DNA from: Tessaracoccus bendigoensis DSM 12906
GTDB taxonomy: Bacteria > Actinomycetota > Actinomycetes > Propionibacteriales > Propionibacteriaceae
DNA: 48,735 nucleotides
Direction of reading: 5' to 3'
Assembly: GCF_900141915.1 (NCBI RefSeq)
Contig: NZ_FQZG01000026.1
Location: 1 to 48,735 of the forward strand
Below are positions 34,060-42,677 of this stretch, in pieces. The position numbers and the translations under genes were made by a program. The notes beneath the pieces are model-generated. The model saw nothing but the letters and a program-made list of their open reading frames with translations, searched no databases and was not told the DNA's origin. Within the stretch, counting starts at the first letter, position 1. Each line of letters opens with the position of its first letter.

Positions 34060-35316
34060 TTGCCCACCTACCTGACACCAGGCGTCTATGTCGAAGAGGT
34101 CGAGGGAGGACCGCGCCCGATCGAATCCCAATCCACCTCGACACCGGTGATCATCGGCACCGGGGGGCGCGCAAGCCTCCCAGAAGGAGCCGAGTTCGGC
34201 GTTCCGTTCGCCGTGAACAATTGGACACAGTACGCAGGCACATTCCTTGGCGAGGGTGCCATGACGCCGCTGTCCCACGCCGTCAACGGGTTCTTCATGA
34301 ACACCCAGGGACGCTGCTACATCCTCGACATCGGCCGCGCGGGCAGCCTGGCCGGAACCGTTGAGCAGCCGGGGCTTTCGGTGCTGGAGGGCATCGAGGA
34401 CATCTCGATCGTCCTGGCGCCGGCGTTTACCGAACCGGCAGACCAGGAGGCCGTGATGGCCCACTGCGAGAAGATGCGAGACCGCGTGGCCATCCTCGAC
34501 GCCCCCCGCGAAGTGACCGACATCATGTCACTGACCCGGGTGAGTACCGTTGAGGCACCGGTGACGTCGGAGTCGCCCCCCGAAACCGGAGGAGACGGCG
34601 TGGATTCGGGTGCGGCGCGCGAGCGTCCCCCAACCCGCACGCGTCGACAACTCGAGGCGCACAGGCCGCGCCCCTGCGACCTGGCGACCCTCTACCACCC
34701 CTGGATCCTCGTGCGGGACCTGGTGACCGGCGAAGTGGTGGCCGCCCCACCGTCAGGGCATATGGCTGGGTTGTGGGCCCGCACCGACGCCACCAGAGGC
34801 GTCCACAAGGCCCCTGCCAATGAGCCGCTGCGCGGGGTGGTAGGGGTACAGCGGCGCATCAGTTCCGCCGAGCAGGGAGAACTGAACCAGGTCGGCGTCA
34901 ACGTCATCCGGCTGTTCGACCGGATGGGGACCCGTCCCTGGGGTGCCCGCACCCTGAGCGACGATCCTCAATGGCGCTACCTGAACGTTCGTCGGCTGTT
35001 CTGCATGGTCGAGGAGTCGATTGCGCTGGGCACCCAGTGGATCGTCTTCGAGCCCAACGACCACACTCTGTGGAACCTGATCGTCCGCGACATCACCGAC
35101 TACCTGACGCGGCTGTGGCGCGACGGAGCACTGATGGGTCGAACGCCTGCGGAGGCGTTCTTCGTCAAGTGCGACTCCGAGACCAACCCCGCCGATGTCG
35201 TCGACGCCGGTCGGGTGGTGGCGCTGATCGGCCTGGCGCCGGTGAAACCGGCCGAGTTCATCGTGTTCAAGGTGTCGCAGTTCTCGGGCGGCGCCACTAC
35301 TCAGGAAGTGAGATAA
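34060..35316 (+). CDS. Contractile tail sheath protein (Cis2-like)
   Basis: A 418-residue sheath protomer. The amino end PTYLTPGVYVEEVEGGPRPI is the canonical sheath start; it carries the extended strand that links neighbouring subunits. The C-terminal region RLFCMVEESIALGTQWIVFE, PNDHTLWNLIVRDITDYL and EFIVFKVSQF is the conserved sheath core. The middle (residues ~165-210: GDGVDSGAARERPP and a run of Arg) is low-complexity and probably a surface insertion replacing part of the variable domain. TTG 34060 follows AAGGAG. Contraction drives the inner tube. The tube gene begins five bases after the stop. Confidence 0.92.
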   Translation: MPTYLTPGVYVEEVEGGPRPIESQSTSTPVIIGTGGRASLPEGAEFGVPFAVNNWTQYAGTFLGEGAMTPLSHAVNGFFMNTQGRCYILDIGRAGSLAGTVEQPGLSVLEGIEDISIVLAPAFTEPADQEAVMAHCEKMRDRVAILDAPREVTDIMSLTRVSTVEAPVTSESPPETGGDGVDSGAARERPPTRTRRQLEAHRPRPCDLATLYHPWILVRDLVTGEVVAAPPSGHMAGLWARTDATRGVHKAPANEPLRGVVGVQRRISSAEQGELNQVGVNVIRLFDRMGTRPWGARTLSDDPQWRYLNVRRLFCMVEESIALGTQWIVFEPNDHTLWNLIVRDITDYLTRLWRDGALMGRTPAEAFFVKCDSETNPADVVDAGRVVALIGLAPVKPAEFIVFKVSQFSGGATTQEVR

Positions 35317-35320
35317 GGCC

Positions 35321-35761
35321 ATGGCTGAGCCAGACTGGGTTGACCCCTACCCGGCGTACAACTTCAAGGTGGTGGTGGGCGGGGAGACCGTGGCCCATTT
35401 CACCGAGTGTTCCGGCATCGGCGTCGATGTGGCCACCGTGGCGTACCGCGAGTCGGGCGTCGCGGCACTTGTCCGCCAAGTCCCCACCATCACGACCTTC
35501 CATGACGTCACGCTCCGATACGGGCTCACCTCATCGAACGCTTTGTGGGACTGGTTTATGACGACAGTCTCCGGCCAGGTCAGGCGGCAACACGTCAGTA
35601 TCGTGCTGCTCGACGCCGCTGGCTCGACCCCCGTGCTGCAGTTCGACCTGAAGAATGCGTTCATCAAGGGATGGACGGGTGCGGTGCTGAGGGCAACGGC
35701 CCGCGAGGTCGCGATCGAGGAGATCGTACTGGCCTACGAGTCGCTTGGAAGGGCGGCCTGA
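35321..35761 (+). CDS. Inner tail tube protein (gp19/Hcp-like, Cis1-like)
   Basis: A 146-residue tube protomer of the T4 gp19 family. YNFKVVVGGETVAHFTECSG is the signature amino region; VAALVRQVPTITTFHDVTLR and ALWDWFMTTVSGQVRRQHV follow. It ends VAIEEIVLAYESLGRAA with no C-terminal cargo extension. It forms the hexameric tube inside the sheath through which effectors are loaded. It directly follows the sheath gene, the usual order. Confidence 0.93.
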   Translation: MAEPDWVDPYPAYNFKVVVGGETVAHFTECSGIGVDVATVAYRESGVAALVRQVPTITTFHDVTLRYGLTSSNALWDWFMTTVSGQVRRQHVSIVLLDAAGSTPVLQFDLKNAFIKGWTGAVLRATAREVAIEEIVLAYESLGRAA

Positions 35762-35765
35762 GGCC

Positions 35766-36770
35766 ATGCGAGCGGCGGGAGGCGTGCGCGAGGCCTGGGA
35801 GGCGTTCGTCGGCGCCCTCGCAGCCCTACTGCGTGCGCTCTGGCAGGCACGTCGACGTCGAGCGTCCCGGCATCCAGAGCCTCCGGGTTGGCCCGAACCG
35901 GGAGACCCGCCACAGCACTGGCTCGATTACGTGGCAGCCAGGGATCCCGTCTGGTTCAACGAATCCACCGCACGTCCGGTGGTGCGAGCTCATGCGCCGG
36001 ACGACCACACCAGTCGCCGTGCGTCGGTTCGGCGTCCCTTGCCCGCCGCGCGGGGCGGCGTGGGTCAACTCCGCGAGCAACCCTCCGGGCCGGTCATGGC
36101 CACCGACGGCGGCGCCGCCGCAGCCGCCGCAGCCGCCGAAAGTGGCCACTGGCAAGGCCGAGGCGTGGGACAGTTGGCTGCCGTCGGCGTCCACCGGGGG
36201 CCGCCAGCAGCCCTCCGTGAAGTCCGGGAACGTCCTCGTCTGGTCCGCCCGGCGCCCTCGCTTGCTGAGGCCCCCCGGCCAGCGTCGAACAGGCCGCCTG
36301 CGCCGGAGACAGCTGCCCTGGCGTCTCCGGCGTCGCAGCAGTTGGCTGCAGACCACGTCACAATGCCTCGGTCGCCGGAACCGGTCGCGATGCGATTCTG
36401 GCTGCGGCGACCCTCATCCCAGACCGGGCCCGAGGCGCCCCGGCCTACCGCTTCGACCCAACTGAGCGAGGTGAACGTGACGCCGGACCGCGGCCCCGCC
36501 TTTGACGCTCCGCAGCATCGCCGCACCGGAGTGGTGGGTGAGGAAGTTGGAGCACGGGACGACCCTTGGCCCACACTCCCGTCCGCCAAGCCTGCACATG
36601 AGGCGCGGACCGCTCCGCTCGTGGCTCGGCTCTGGGTCACGGAGGACCAGATCATCGCTGAGCAGCGCGCAAGATTGGACGGAGACCGTGGAACGCGTCA
36701 CCTTTCTGCCCGTCAACGGCACGCGAATCTCGTGCCTGCTGAACCCGGAGCACCTGGTTCGGCGACGTGA
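35766..36770 (+). CDS. Proline/alanine-rich, partly disordered injection-locus protein
   Basis: A 334-residue protein (MRAAGGVREAWEAF) with a folded-looking start and the short motif GDPPQHWLDYVAARDPVWF, which resembles a small segment seen in actinobacterial injection loci between tube and LysM genes. The rest is Pro/Ala/Arg-rich and low complexity, including a run of eight alanines. The last ~27 codons overlap the LysM gene by 83 bases, unusually long for this compact locus. Coding in this frame is supported by the start placement four bases after the tube stop. Function is unknown; a linker or scaffold between tube and baseplate is possible. Confidence 0.6.
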   Translation: MRAAGGVREAWEAFVGALAALLRALWQARRRRASRHPEPPGWPEPGDPPQHWLDYVAARDPVWFNESTARPVVRAHAPDDHTSRRASVRRPLPAARGGVGQLREQPSGPVMATDGGAAAAAAAAESGHWQGRGVGQLAAVGVHRGPPAALREVRERPRLVRPAPSLAEAPRPASNRPPAPETAALASPASQQLAADHVTMPRSPEPVAMRFWLRRPSSQTGPEAPRPTASTQLSEVNVTPDRGPAFDAPQHRRTGVVGEEVGARDDPWPTLPSAKPAHEARTAPLVARLWVTEDQIIAEQRARLDGDRGTRHLSARQRHANLVPAEPGAPGSAT

Positions 36771-37452
36771 GGCCGGGCTGCGTCGTAGCGAGTCGGGAAG
36801 CGGCCACGTCACGGCCCGACTTGCCAGCGACGACCTTCTGCTCGCCACAGGGGGCGGACGGACCGAGTACGACCTCGACCTGCTGTTCGACACCGAACTC
36901 GCGGGGCAGAGCCCAACCAAGGGAGGGGTCCCGATCACCGATGTCCGCGATCTCACCGGGCCGCTGTGGGATCTCGCCGAGAACCAGCCTGGCCGCTCGC
37001 TGACCGACCCGGTGTCGGCGGTGCGCATGTTCTGGGGAACATGGAACGTGCTTTGTGCGGTGGAAGCGGTCGCGGAGCGGCTTGAACGATTCGACGTGTC
37101 GGGGCATCCGCAGCGTTCCTGGCTGCGGATGCGGCTTGTCCGTCTCGCGGAGCCGGCAAGCGATGCCACGGCCGAGGTCGCCACAGTGGCGCCCTCCTCT
37201 GAATCCGTGCTGGCGGCCGTGGATGAGGTGACGACGATCCGGACGCATCACGTCGCCCCCGTCCCAGGGGTAGGGCCAGACGGTGAGGTGTCAGGGGGAC
37301 AGACCTGGGTCGCGGTGGCGGAGCAGCACTATCCCGGAAGGCCGTGGCTGTGGCGGCTGATCGCCTCGCTGTTCGACGAGGTGGACGGACCCTTCGTCCC
37401 CCCAGGGGTTCCGCTTGCGATCCCCGAGCCTCCTCCGGGGGTGGGGCCATGA
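36688..37452 (+). CDS. LysM-domain baseplate protein (Cis5/gp53-like)
   Basis: A 254-residue protein starting at GTG 36688 (ERVTFLPVNGTRISCLLNP), which follows GGAG; a longer open frame to 36502 is not conserved-looking. The amino half has the pattern FLPVNG, LLNPEHLVRRREAG and YDLDLLFDTEL seen in baseplate proteins of these systems. The carboxy end WVAVAEQHYPGRPWLWRLIA and PPGVPLAIPEPP is a LysM-like module as in T4 gp53 relatives. It helps join tube, spike and wedge. The stop overlaps the spike start (ATGA). Confidence 0.85.
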   Translation: MERVTFLPVNGTRISCLLNPEHLVRRREAGLRRSESGSGHVTARLASDDLLLATGGGRTEYDLDLLFDTELAGQSPTKGGVPITDVRDLTGPLWDLAENQPGRSLTDPVSAVRMFWGTWNVLCAVEAVAERLERFDVSGHPQRSWLRMRLVRLAEPASDATAEVATVAPSSESVLAAVDEVTTIRTHHVAPVPGVGPDGEVSGGQTWVAVAEQHYPGRPWLWRLIASLFDEVDGPFVPPGVPLAIPEPPPGVGP

Positions 37453-38903
37453 TCCCGGGCATTGCGGCAATCCCAACGCCAACAGTCACGTTGGCTGGCC
37501 GGGTGCTGCCTCCCGCAGAGCTGGGGACGCTCGGCTGCATCCGGGTGCGGTTTGAAACCTCTGCGCCCGCCGCATGTGAACTCCAATGGGATCCTGGGCC
37601 GATCCCGGAGCTGGGCGATGCCATCACCCTGACGCTGGAGGGCGAACTTGACCAGCTCTTCGACGGTGAGGTGGTGAGCCTGGTACACGTCCTCGGACCC
37701 AACGGCCGTGCCCGGCTCCGTGTACGCGCACAGGACCGGGCCCGTCGGTTGCGCGCAGGCTTTCGGGTGCTTGCCTACACCGAGGTGACGGTCGCGGACG
37801 TGGTGCGTCGACTCGCGGCCGAGCACGGCCTGGGCTCCTCCGCAGAGGAGCAGGGGCCCCTCTGGCCCAGGGTCATGCAGCATGGGGAGTCCGACCTCGC
37901 GTTCATCGACCGGCTGGCCTCACGCGCGTCGCTGTGGTGGCAGGTGGAAGGTGGCGAACTGCGCCTGCGAGGCTGGACGGGCGGGCCCGAGCGGAATGCC
38001 CGGTGGGGCGAGGAGTTGGTTGAGGCCGAGATCACCCACTCAGACACGCCGCCCCGCACAGTCCGGGCATCTGGATGGGACCCAGTCGAACGGACCGTGT
38101 TTGACGGAACCCCTGTGGGTGAGGGCGAAGTGAGGTTCCTCGCTGCGGGTGTGCTTGCGGGCAGCGAGCACGCAGCCCGGGCCGCCCGCGTGGTCGTGGA
38201 CCGCTCCGGCACGGCGCGACTGTCCCTGCGCGCCGTGCTGCGCGGGGATTCCGGGTGGCGACCGGGGGTGAAGGTGCACGTCGCCGCGGTTCCGGGGACT
38301 CCTACTGAAGCGTTCGTGCTGACCTCGGTTGAGCACGTCCTGGATCAGGCCACCGGGTATCTGTGTGTTGCGACCTCGGTGCCTCCGCCGGACCCCCCAC
38401 CTCAGCCGGCCGACGGCTGCGGGTTCACGCAGGCGGTGGTGCTGGAGGTGTCCGATCCCGATGGGATGGGGCGGGTGAGGTGCTCGTTCCCCGGATGGGA
38501 CGGGGCCGAGTCCGAGTGGCTACCGGTCGTGACGGCCGGCGCCGGAGGTGGGAAGGGGCTGACCTGTCAACCCGACGTGGGTGATGCCGTCGTGGTGCTG
38601 TATGCGTTGGACGATCCTGGGCGTGGGGTTGTGCTCGGCGGGCTATTCGCCGACGGTGCTCCGGCCGACCGTGCCGGTGTCCGTGACGGCGCCGTCCGGC
38701 AGCTGGCGTGGAGAACCCCCGATGGTCAGGAGATCCGGCTCAACCGCGACGGTGACACCGTGGTGGTCACGAATGGGGCCGGCAGTTACCTCGAACTGGG
38801 CGCAGACGAAGTCAGGTTGCACGCCGAGACCAACCTGACCCTTGAGGCTCCGGGCCGCACCATCGTCGTGCGGGCCGACCGGATCGACTTTGAAAGGGGT
38901 TGA
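37449..38903 (+). CDS. VgrG/gpD-gp5-like spike protein (Cis8-like)
   Basis: A 484-residue spike subunit. The amino half resembles phage late-control gpD (VTVADVVRRLAAEHGL; VMQHGESDLAFIDRLASRAS; WWQVEGGELRLRGW). A gp5-type OB-fold follows at ~325-405 (VVLEVSDPDGMGRVRCSFPG; VGDAVVVLYALDDPGRGVVL). A short beta-helical tail RLNRDGDTVVVTNGAG plus EVRLHAETNLTLEAPG forms the needle. It trimerises at the base of the tube. No lysozyme or effector domain is attached. ATG 37449 overlaps the upstream stop. Confidence 0.92.
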   Translation: MIPGIAAIPTPTVTLAGRVLPPAELGTLGCIRVRFETSAPAACELQWDPGPIPELGDAITLTLEGELDQLFDGEVVSLVHVLGPNGRARLRVRAQDRARRLRAGFRVLAYTEVTVADVVRRLAAEHGLGSSAEEQGPLWPRVMQHGESDLAFIDRLASRASLWWQVEGGELRLRGWTGGPERNARWGEELVEAEITHSDTPPRTVRASGWDPVERTVFDGTPVGEGEVRFLAAGVLAGSEHAARAARVVVDRSGTARLSLRAVLRGDSGWRPGVKVHVAAVPGTPTEAFVLTSVEHVLDQATGYLCVATSVPPPDPPPQPADGCGFTQAVVLEVSDPDGMGRVRCSFPGWDGAESEWLPVVTAGAGGGKGLTCQPDVGDAVVVLYALDDPGRGVVLGGLFADGAPADRAGVRDGAVRQLAWRTPDGQEIRLNRDGDTVVVTNGAGSYLELGADEVRLHAETNLTLEAPGRTIVVRADRIDFERG

Positions 38904-38904
38904 G

Positions 38905-39255
38905 ATGACAGCTCTCCCGCTGGCCACGGACCAGGCAGATGTCCGCTGCACCCATGTCCTGGGTCGGGCCCCCCAGCAGGCGTCACAGAACTGGGTGCAG
39001 GTGATGGGGCATCCTCTGCTCGTCGCTCCCGACCCGGTGGGTCGCAGCATCGGCGGTTGCCCGAACATCGGCATCAGCATCAAGCCGTGTACCGGGACCC
39101 TTGCAGTGCGTCAGGGTCTGTCGCCGCTCGTACGGATCGACCGGGTGCCGGTGGTTCGCGCCGACCTGGTGGGATTCACCGATGGGACACCGCCCGGCGC
39201 GGTGGAATACAGGATCAGCGATGCCGGGCAACAACTCTTGTGGGAGAAGGCATGA
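38905..39255 (+). CDS. PAAR-position spike-tip or baseplate protein
   Basis: A 116-residue protein with Cys/His-containing motifs (DVRCTHVLGRAP; IGGCPNIGISIKPCTGTL) and a terminal beta-rich part (LVGFTDGTPPGAVEYRISDA). It sits between the spike and gp25 genes, where PAAR tip proteins are encoded. The pattern fits a metal-binding, PAAR-like or functionally equivalent protein, but I do not see a clear PAAR repeat. ATG 38905 follows AAAGGGG. The stop overlaps the gp25-like start. Confidence 0.7.
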   Translation: MTALPLATDQADVRCTHVLGRAPQQASQNWVQVMGHPLLVAPDPVGRSIGGCPNIGISIKPCTGTLAVRQGLSPLVRIDRVPVVRADLVGFTDGTPPGAVEYRISDAGQQLLWEKA

Positions 39256-39686
39256 TCAGGGTGGAGCCCCCGGTCGGGCTGCGTTTCGTGCATCCCGATC
39301 TGGACGAGGGACGCGAAGCAGGACTCCTCTGCGGTGCTGACGGCAGACCGGAGCGGGTCGCAGGAGCAGTACTCGTGCGGCAGAGCCTGTTGTTGCTCCT
39401 GTCGACGCTGCCGGGTGAACGCGTGATGCGACCTGAATACGGATGTGAGTTGCTGACCCTCGCCTTCTCGCCCAACGACGACACCACGGCGGGCCTGGCG
39501 ATGCACTACGTGCGTGAGGCCATCACCAGATCTGAGCCGCGGGTCCGGATCCTCAATGTCTCCGCCACCCGCCTCCCCGAGGCACCGAACGTGCTCCAGA
39601 TCAGGCTGGACTACCAGCCGGACTGGGGATTTCCCGACTCGTTGACCGTCGGGCTTCCCCTCGATGCTCCGTCCGTGGAGGTGTGA
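39252..39686 (+). CDS. Baseplate wedge protein, gp25-like (Cis9-like)
   Basis: A 144-residue gp25/W-family protein. Hallmarks are LVRQSLLLLLSTLPGERVMR with PEYGCELL, where the invariant Glu-Arg and Tyr-Gly region nucleates the first sheath ring, then YVREAITRSEPRVRILNV and VLQIRLDYQPDW. ATG 39252 overlaps the upstream stop (ATGA). It forms the wedge with the next two proteins. Confidence 0.94.
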   Translation: MIRVEPPVGLRFVHPDLDEGREAGLLCGADGRPERVAGAVLVRQSLLLLLSTLPGERVMRPEYGCELLTLAFSPNDDTTAGLAMHYVREAITRSEPRVRILNVSATRLPEAPNVLQIRLDYQPDWGFPDSLTVGLPLDAPSVEV

Positions 39687-39688
39687 AC

Positions 39689-42178
39689 ATGTCACTCCCG
39701 TTGCCGAACCTTGACGACCGCGACTACGGGCGACTCCTGGCCGACGCCAAGTTGATCGCGGCGCGAAATGCTCCAGAATGGACCGACTTCACCCCAGGCG
39801 ACCCCGGTGTCACGCTTCTGGAACTGTTTGCATTCCTCACAGAGAACATGATTTTCCGCCTCAACAGGCTGCCGGAGAAGGCACGGATCGCATTCTGCAA
39901 CCTGTATGGCGCCTCACTCCTGCCCCCCGCCTCGGCGCGCGTCACCCTCACGTTCTCAGGCTCCGGCGAGCAGAACGCCACGGTGCCGCGGGGCACTCGT
40001 GTCACCACCGCCGCAGCAGGAGGGCCCGAGTTCGTCACGCTCGCCTCGGTAACCGTCTCGGCCACAGACACGGTAACCGTCACGGCGCAGCACTGCGTCG
40101 TGCACGATGCGGAGGTGCTCGGCACCACATCCGGGCGACCGTTCCAGCGCTTCGAGACCGGGTACCGACCCTTGGTGCTGCCTGCGGCGGATGCGGCAGG
40201 GTTGTTCCTCGGAACCGAGGTGTTCGAGGGCGAACTCGACGACCGGGTCCCGGCAGCCAGACTCGGTGACGGCAGCTATCGGCTGTGGCATGAGGTGGCC
40301 CGCCTCGACGCCGCCGAGCGGGACAGGGACGCATTCGTTGTGGATCGGACCTCGGGCACGATCACGCTGGGCTCGGGGGCCGTCGGGGGCCCGGCACCGG
40401 TTGGTCGGCGCGTCGCCGTCAGCTACCGCACAGGAGGTGGAGCCTCCGGGAACGTGCGGGCAGGCACGCTCACCTCACTGGTTGATCAGGTCCAAGGGGT
40501 CACCGTGGTGAACCACGAACCGGCCACCGGAGGTCGCGACGGAGAGACGGTTGCCGCAGCGCTGGATCGGATTGCTGCTGGGCTCTACGACGGCGATCGG
40601 GTCGTCACCGCCACCGACTACGAGCGGGCTGCGGTAGCCGCGCACGGAGGGGTCGGCCGCGCCGCCGTCCACACGACCGCCGAACTGTGGAACGGCGGGG
40701 AGCCTGGCGATGTCAGCGTCCTCCTGGTGCCGAGTGCCTCAGACGCCGAGGCGCTGAGCCTGCGCGTCGACGAGATCCTGGCCCGTCAGCTTCCCGAGGT
40801 GGCGGCCGAGGTGTCCGGGAAGATCGCGTTGCGGCAGCCTCTTGGCATCACGCATCGCGTGGGGTGGGTTGGCTGGAAGAGGTTCCATATTGAGGCCTCC
40901 GTGGTGCTCCATCGGGCGGAGAACCTCGATGCGGCCCGGCAGCGCCTGGCCGGGAGGCTGGCACGCACCCTGACCCCCTTCCCGTTCGAGGGGCGGCCAG
41001 GCTGGGACTTCGGGGAACCGTTGCGTGCCTCGACCATCTTCGACGTGCTGCTCTCGGAGCGCGGGGTGCGCTATGTCGACGATGTCCGGTTGGTTGTGGA
41101 CGAGGTGCCGGGTGACGTGTCCACGGTGATCGCAGACCCGCACCAGCCGGGCATGTGGTTCTGTGGCAGCGATGAGCGGGTCTTCCGAAGCAGGGACGCC
41201 CAAGGCTGGGAACTGGTCGCACGCTGGCCGGGGGAGCACGTCGAACGGCTGGCAGCGTGTGCCGGTCGGCCCGGTTCGGTGCTGGCGGTGAGCCGTATCG
41301 GAGAGGATGACCGGTCCCGTGTCCACGCCTCGGCCGACCATGGGGAGACCTGGTATCTGGCCGCGGAGTTCGAGTTCCATGTTGAGGACATCGCCGTGGG
41401 TGCCTCACCCCTCGGCCCGGTGGCGTTCCTCGCGACTGACAAGGGGCTCTACCGCTTGGCGCTGACCCCCGGCGAGGTCCCGGAACCAGTGCTTCTGGCC
41501 GCACAGGAGCCGGATCGTGCGTGCTATGCGGTCGCGGTCGTCTCCGAGCCGGGGTCGGAACTTCAGGTGGCGGTGGCGGCGCAGGAACTGGGCGGGGTGA
41601 TGGTCTCCTTCAGCGGTGCGAAGCCGGGAACGTACCAGGAGGTCGGGTTGAAAGGCATCGACATTCGACTGCTGAGAGTACAACGCAGCCCTGGAAGAAG
41701 GTTCCTGTTGGCAGGTGCCTACGCGACCGGTGAAGAGGCAGGGGCAGGGGTACAACGCCTGGAACTGCAGCCGTATCAGCCCTCCCCGGAGGGTTGGCGG
41801 CCGGTGGGATCGAACTGGGTCGGCGGCAGTTGCCGTGACCTGATCACAGTGGGCGACCGGGTCTTCGCCGCGACAGCCCGGTCGGCCGTCACACGTGCAG
41901 ATACGTCCGCCGCTGACAGGCCATGGCGCGCCGCAGCGGTAGACAGCGGTCTACCGCTGCAGGAGGTGGGGAGGTTCCGGCCGATCCAGAGTGTCGCCGG
42001 AGACCAGACGAGGGTACTGGCAGGGTGCGTGGGAGGGATCTGGGCATCGACCGACGGCGTCACCTGGCGCCATGCGAGCGACGATACCTTCACCGACGCC
42101 GTCACATTGCCGCGGACGTGGCTCTTCGCACCGGGTGAGCATGTCCTGAATGTCGGGCACGACGATGCGCGCCACTGA
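39689..42178 (+). CDS. Baseplate gpJ/gp6-like wedge protein fused to a predicted beta-propeller (Cis11-like)
   Basis: An 829-residue protein. Residues ~1-480 are a gpJ-type wedge protein (DRDYGRLLADAKLIAARNAP, ELFAFLTENMIFRLNRLPEK, DRIAAGLYDGDRVVTATDYE, LLSERGVRYVDDVRLVVDE). The remaining ~350 residues form a repeat-rich beta module with Asp-box-like motifs (RSRDAQGWELV ~500; ASADHGETWYLA ~547; ASTDGVTWRHA ~787), as in sialidase/BNR beta-propellers. Plain gpJ homologues lack this, so it probably displays a binding or scaffolding module at the baseplate rim. ATG 39689 has GGAGG seven bases upstream. Confidence 0.88.
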   Translation: MSLPLPNLDDRDYGRLLADAKLIAARNAPEWTDFTPGDPGVTLLELFAFLTENMIFRLNRLPEKARIAFCNLYGASLLPPASARVTLTFSGSGEQNATVPRGTRVTTAAAGGPEFVTLASVTVSATDTVTVTAQHCVVHDAEVLGTTSGRPFQRFETGYRPLVLPAADAAGLFLGTEVFEGELDDRVPAARLGDGSYRLWHEVARLDAAERDRDAFVVDRTSGTITLGSGAVGGPAPVGRRVAVSYRTGGGASGNVRAGTLTSLVDQVQGVTVVNHEPATGGRDGETVAAALDRIAAGLYDGDRVVTATDYERAAVAAHGGVGRAAVHTTAELWNGGEPGDVSVLLVPSASDAEALSLRVDEILARQLPEVAAEVSGKIALRQPLGITHRVGWVGWKRFHIEASVVLHRAENLDAARQRLAGRLARTLTPFPFEGRPGWDFGEPLRASTIFDVLLSERGVRYVDDVRLVVDEVPGDVSTVIADPHQPGMWFCGSDERVFRSRDAQGWELVARWPGEHVERLAACAGRPGSVLAVSRIGEDDRSRVHASADHGETWYLAAEFEFHVEDIAVGASPLGPVAFLATDKGLYRLALTPGEVPEPVLLAAQEPDRACYAVAVVSEPGSELQVAVAAQELGGVMVSFSGAKPGTYQEVGLKGIDIRLLRVQRSPGRRFLLAGAYATGEEAGAGVQRLELQPYQPSPEGWRPVGSNWVGGSCRDLITVGDRVFAATARSAVTRADTSAADRPWRAAAVDSGLPLQEVGRFRPIQSVAGDQTRVLAGCVGGIWASTDGVTWRHASDDTFTDAVTLPRTWLFAPGEHVLNVGHDDARH

Positions 42179-42677
42179 AGTGGCACTGCTGCTGCCCGAG
42201 GTCTACCGGCGGGCAGATCAACCCGGATCGGTGCTGCACGCTCTGATCGAGGTCATGGTGGAGCTTCAGGGTCCGGCCGATGCGTCGTTGCGCTCCTTCT
42301 GGTCAGACCTGGATCCGCTCGGGGCGCCGGAACCGAATCTGGCGAGGCTCGCCGCGTGGGTCGGGTTGGACCGGCTCGACCGGACCGTGGCGGGGCCGCT
42401 CGAGCCGGAGCGACTCCGTCAGCTGGTCCACCTGGCGGCTCTGCTCGGGGCACGCAGGGGAACCGCCGTCGGCCTTCGCGAGGTGGTCCTTGTGGCCAGT
42501 GGCGTCCGGGACTGCCGAATCCAACCGGTCGCCCCGTTCCGGGTCCGCATCGAGGTCGCCGACCCGAGCCCCGCGCAACTCAACCTGGTCAGAGAGGTGG
42601 TGGCACAGGAGAAGCCCGCCCACCTCTTCGCCGACGTCGTGGCGGTCCGGACAGCCGGTGAGGGAGCCACACCGTGA
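42165..42677 (+). CDS. Phage tail protein I-like wedge protein (Cis12-like)
   Basis: A 170-residue gpI-family protein: LLLPEVYRRADQPGSVLHAL, FWSDLDPLGAPEPNLARLAA with WVGLD, LVHLAALLGARRGTAVGLRE, and PAHLFADVVAV near the end. It partners the gpJ-like protein and connects to tail-fibre functions. The start could be ATG 42150 or 42165; both overlap the gpJ-like stop at 42178. The stop overlaps the next gene's GTG. Confidence 0.9.
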   Translation: MRATEVALLLPEVYRRADQPGSVLHALIEVMVELQGPADASLRSFWSDLDPLGAPEPNLARLAAWVGLDRLDRTVAGPLEPERLRQLVHLAALLGARRGTAVGLREVVLVASGVRDCRIQPVAPFRVRIEVADPSPAQLNLVREVVAQEKPAHLFADVVAVRTAGEGATP

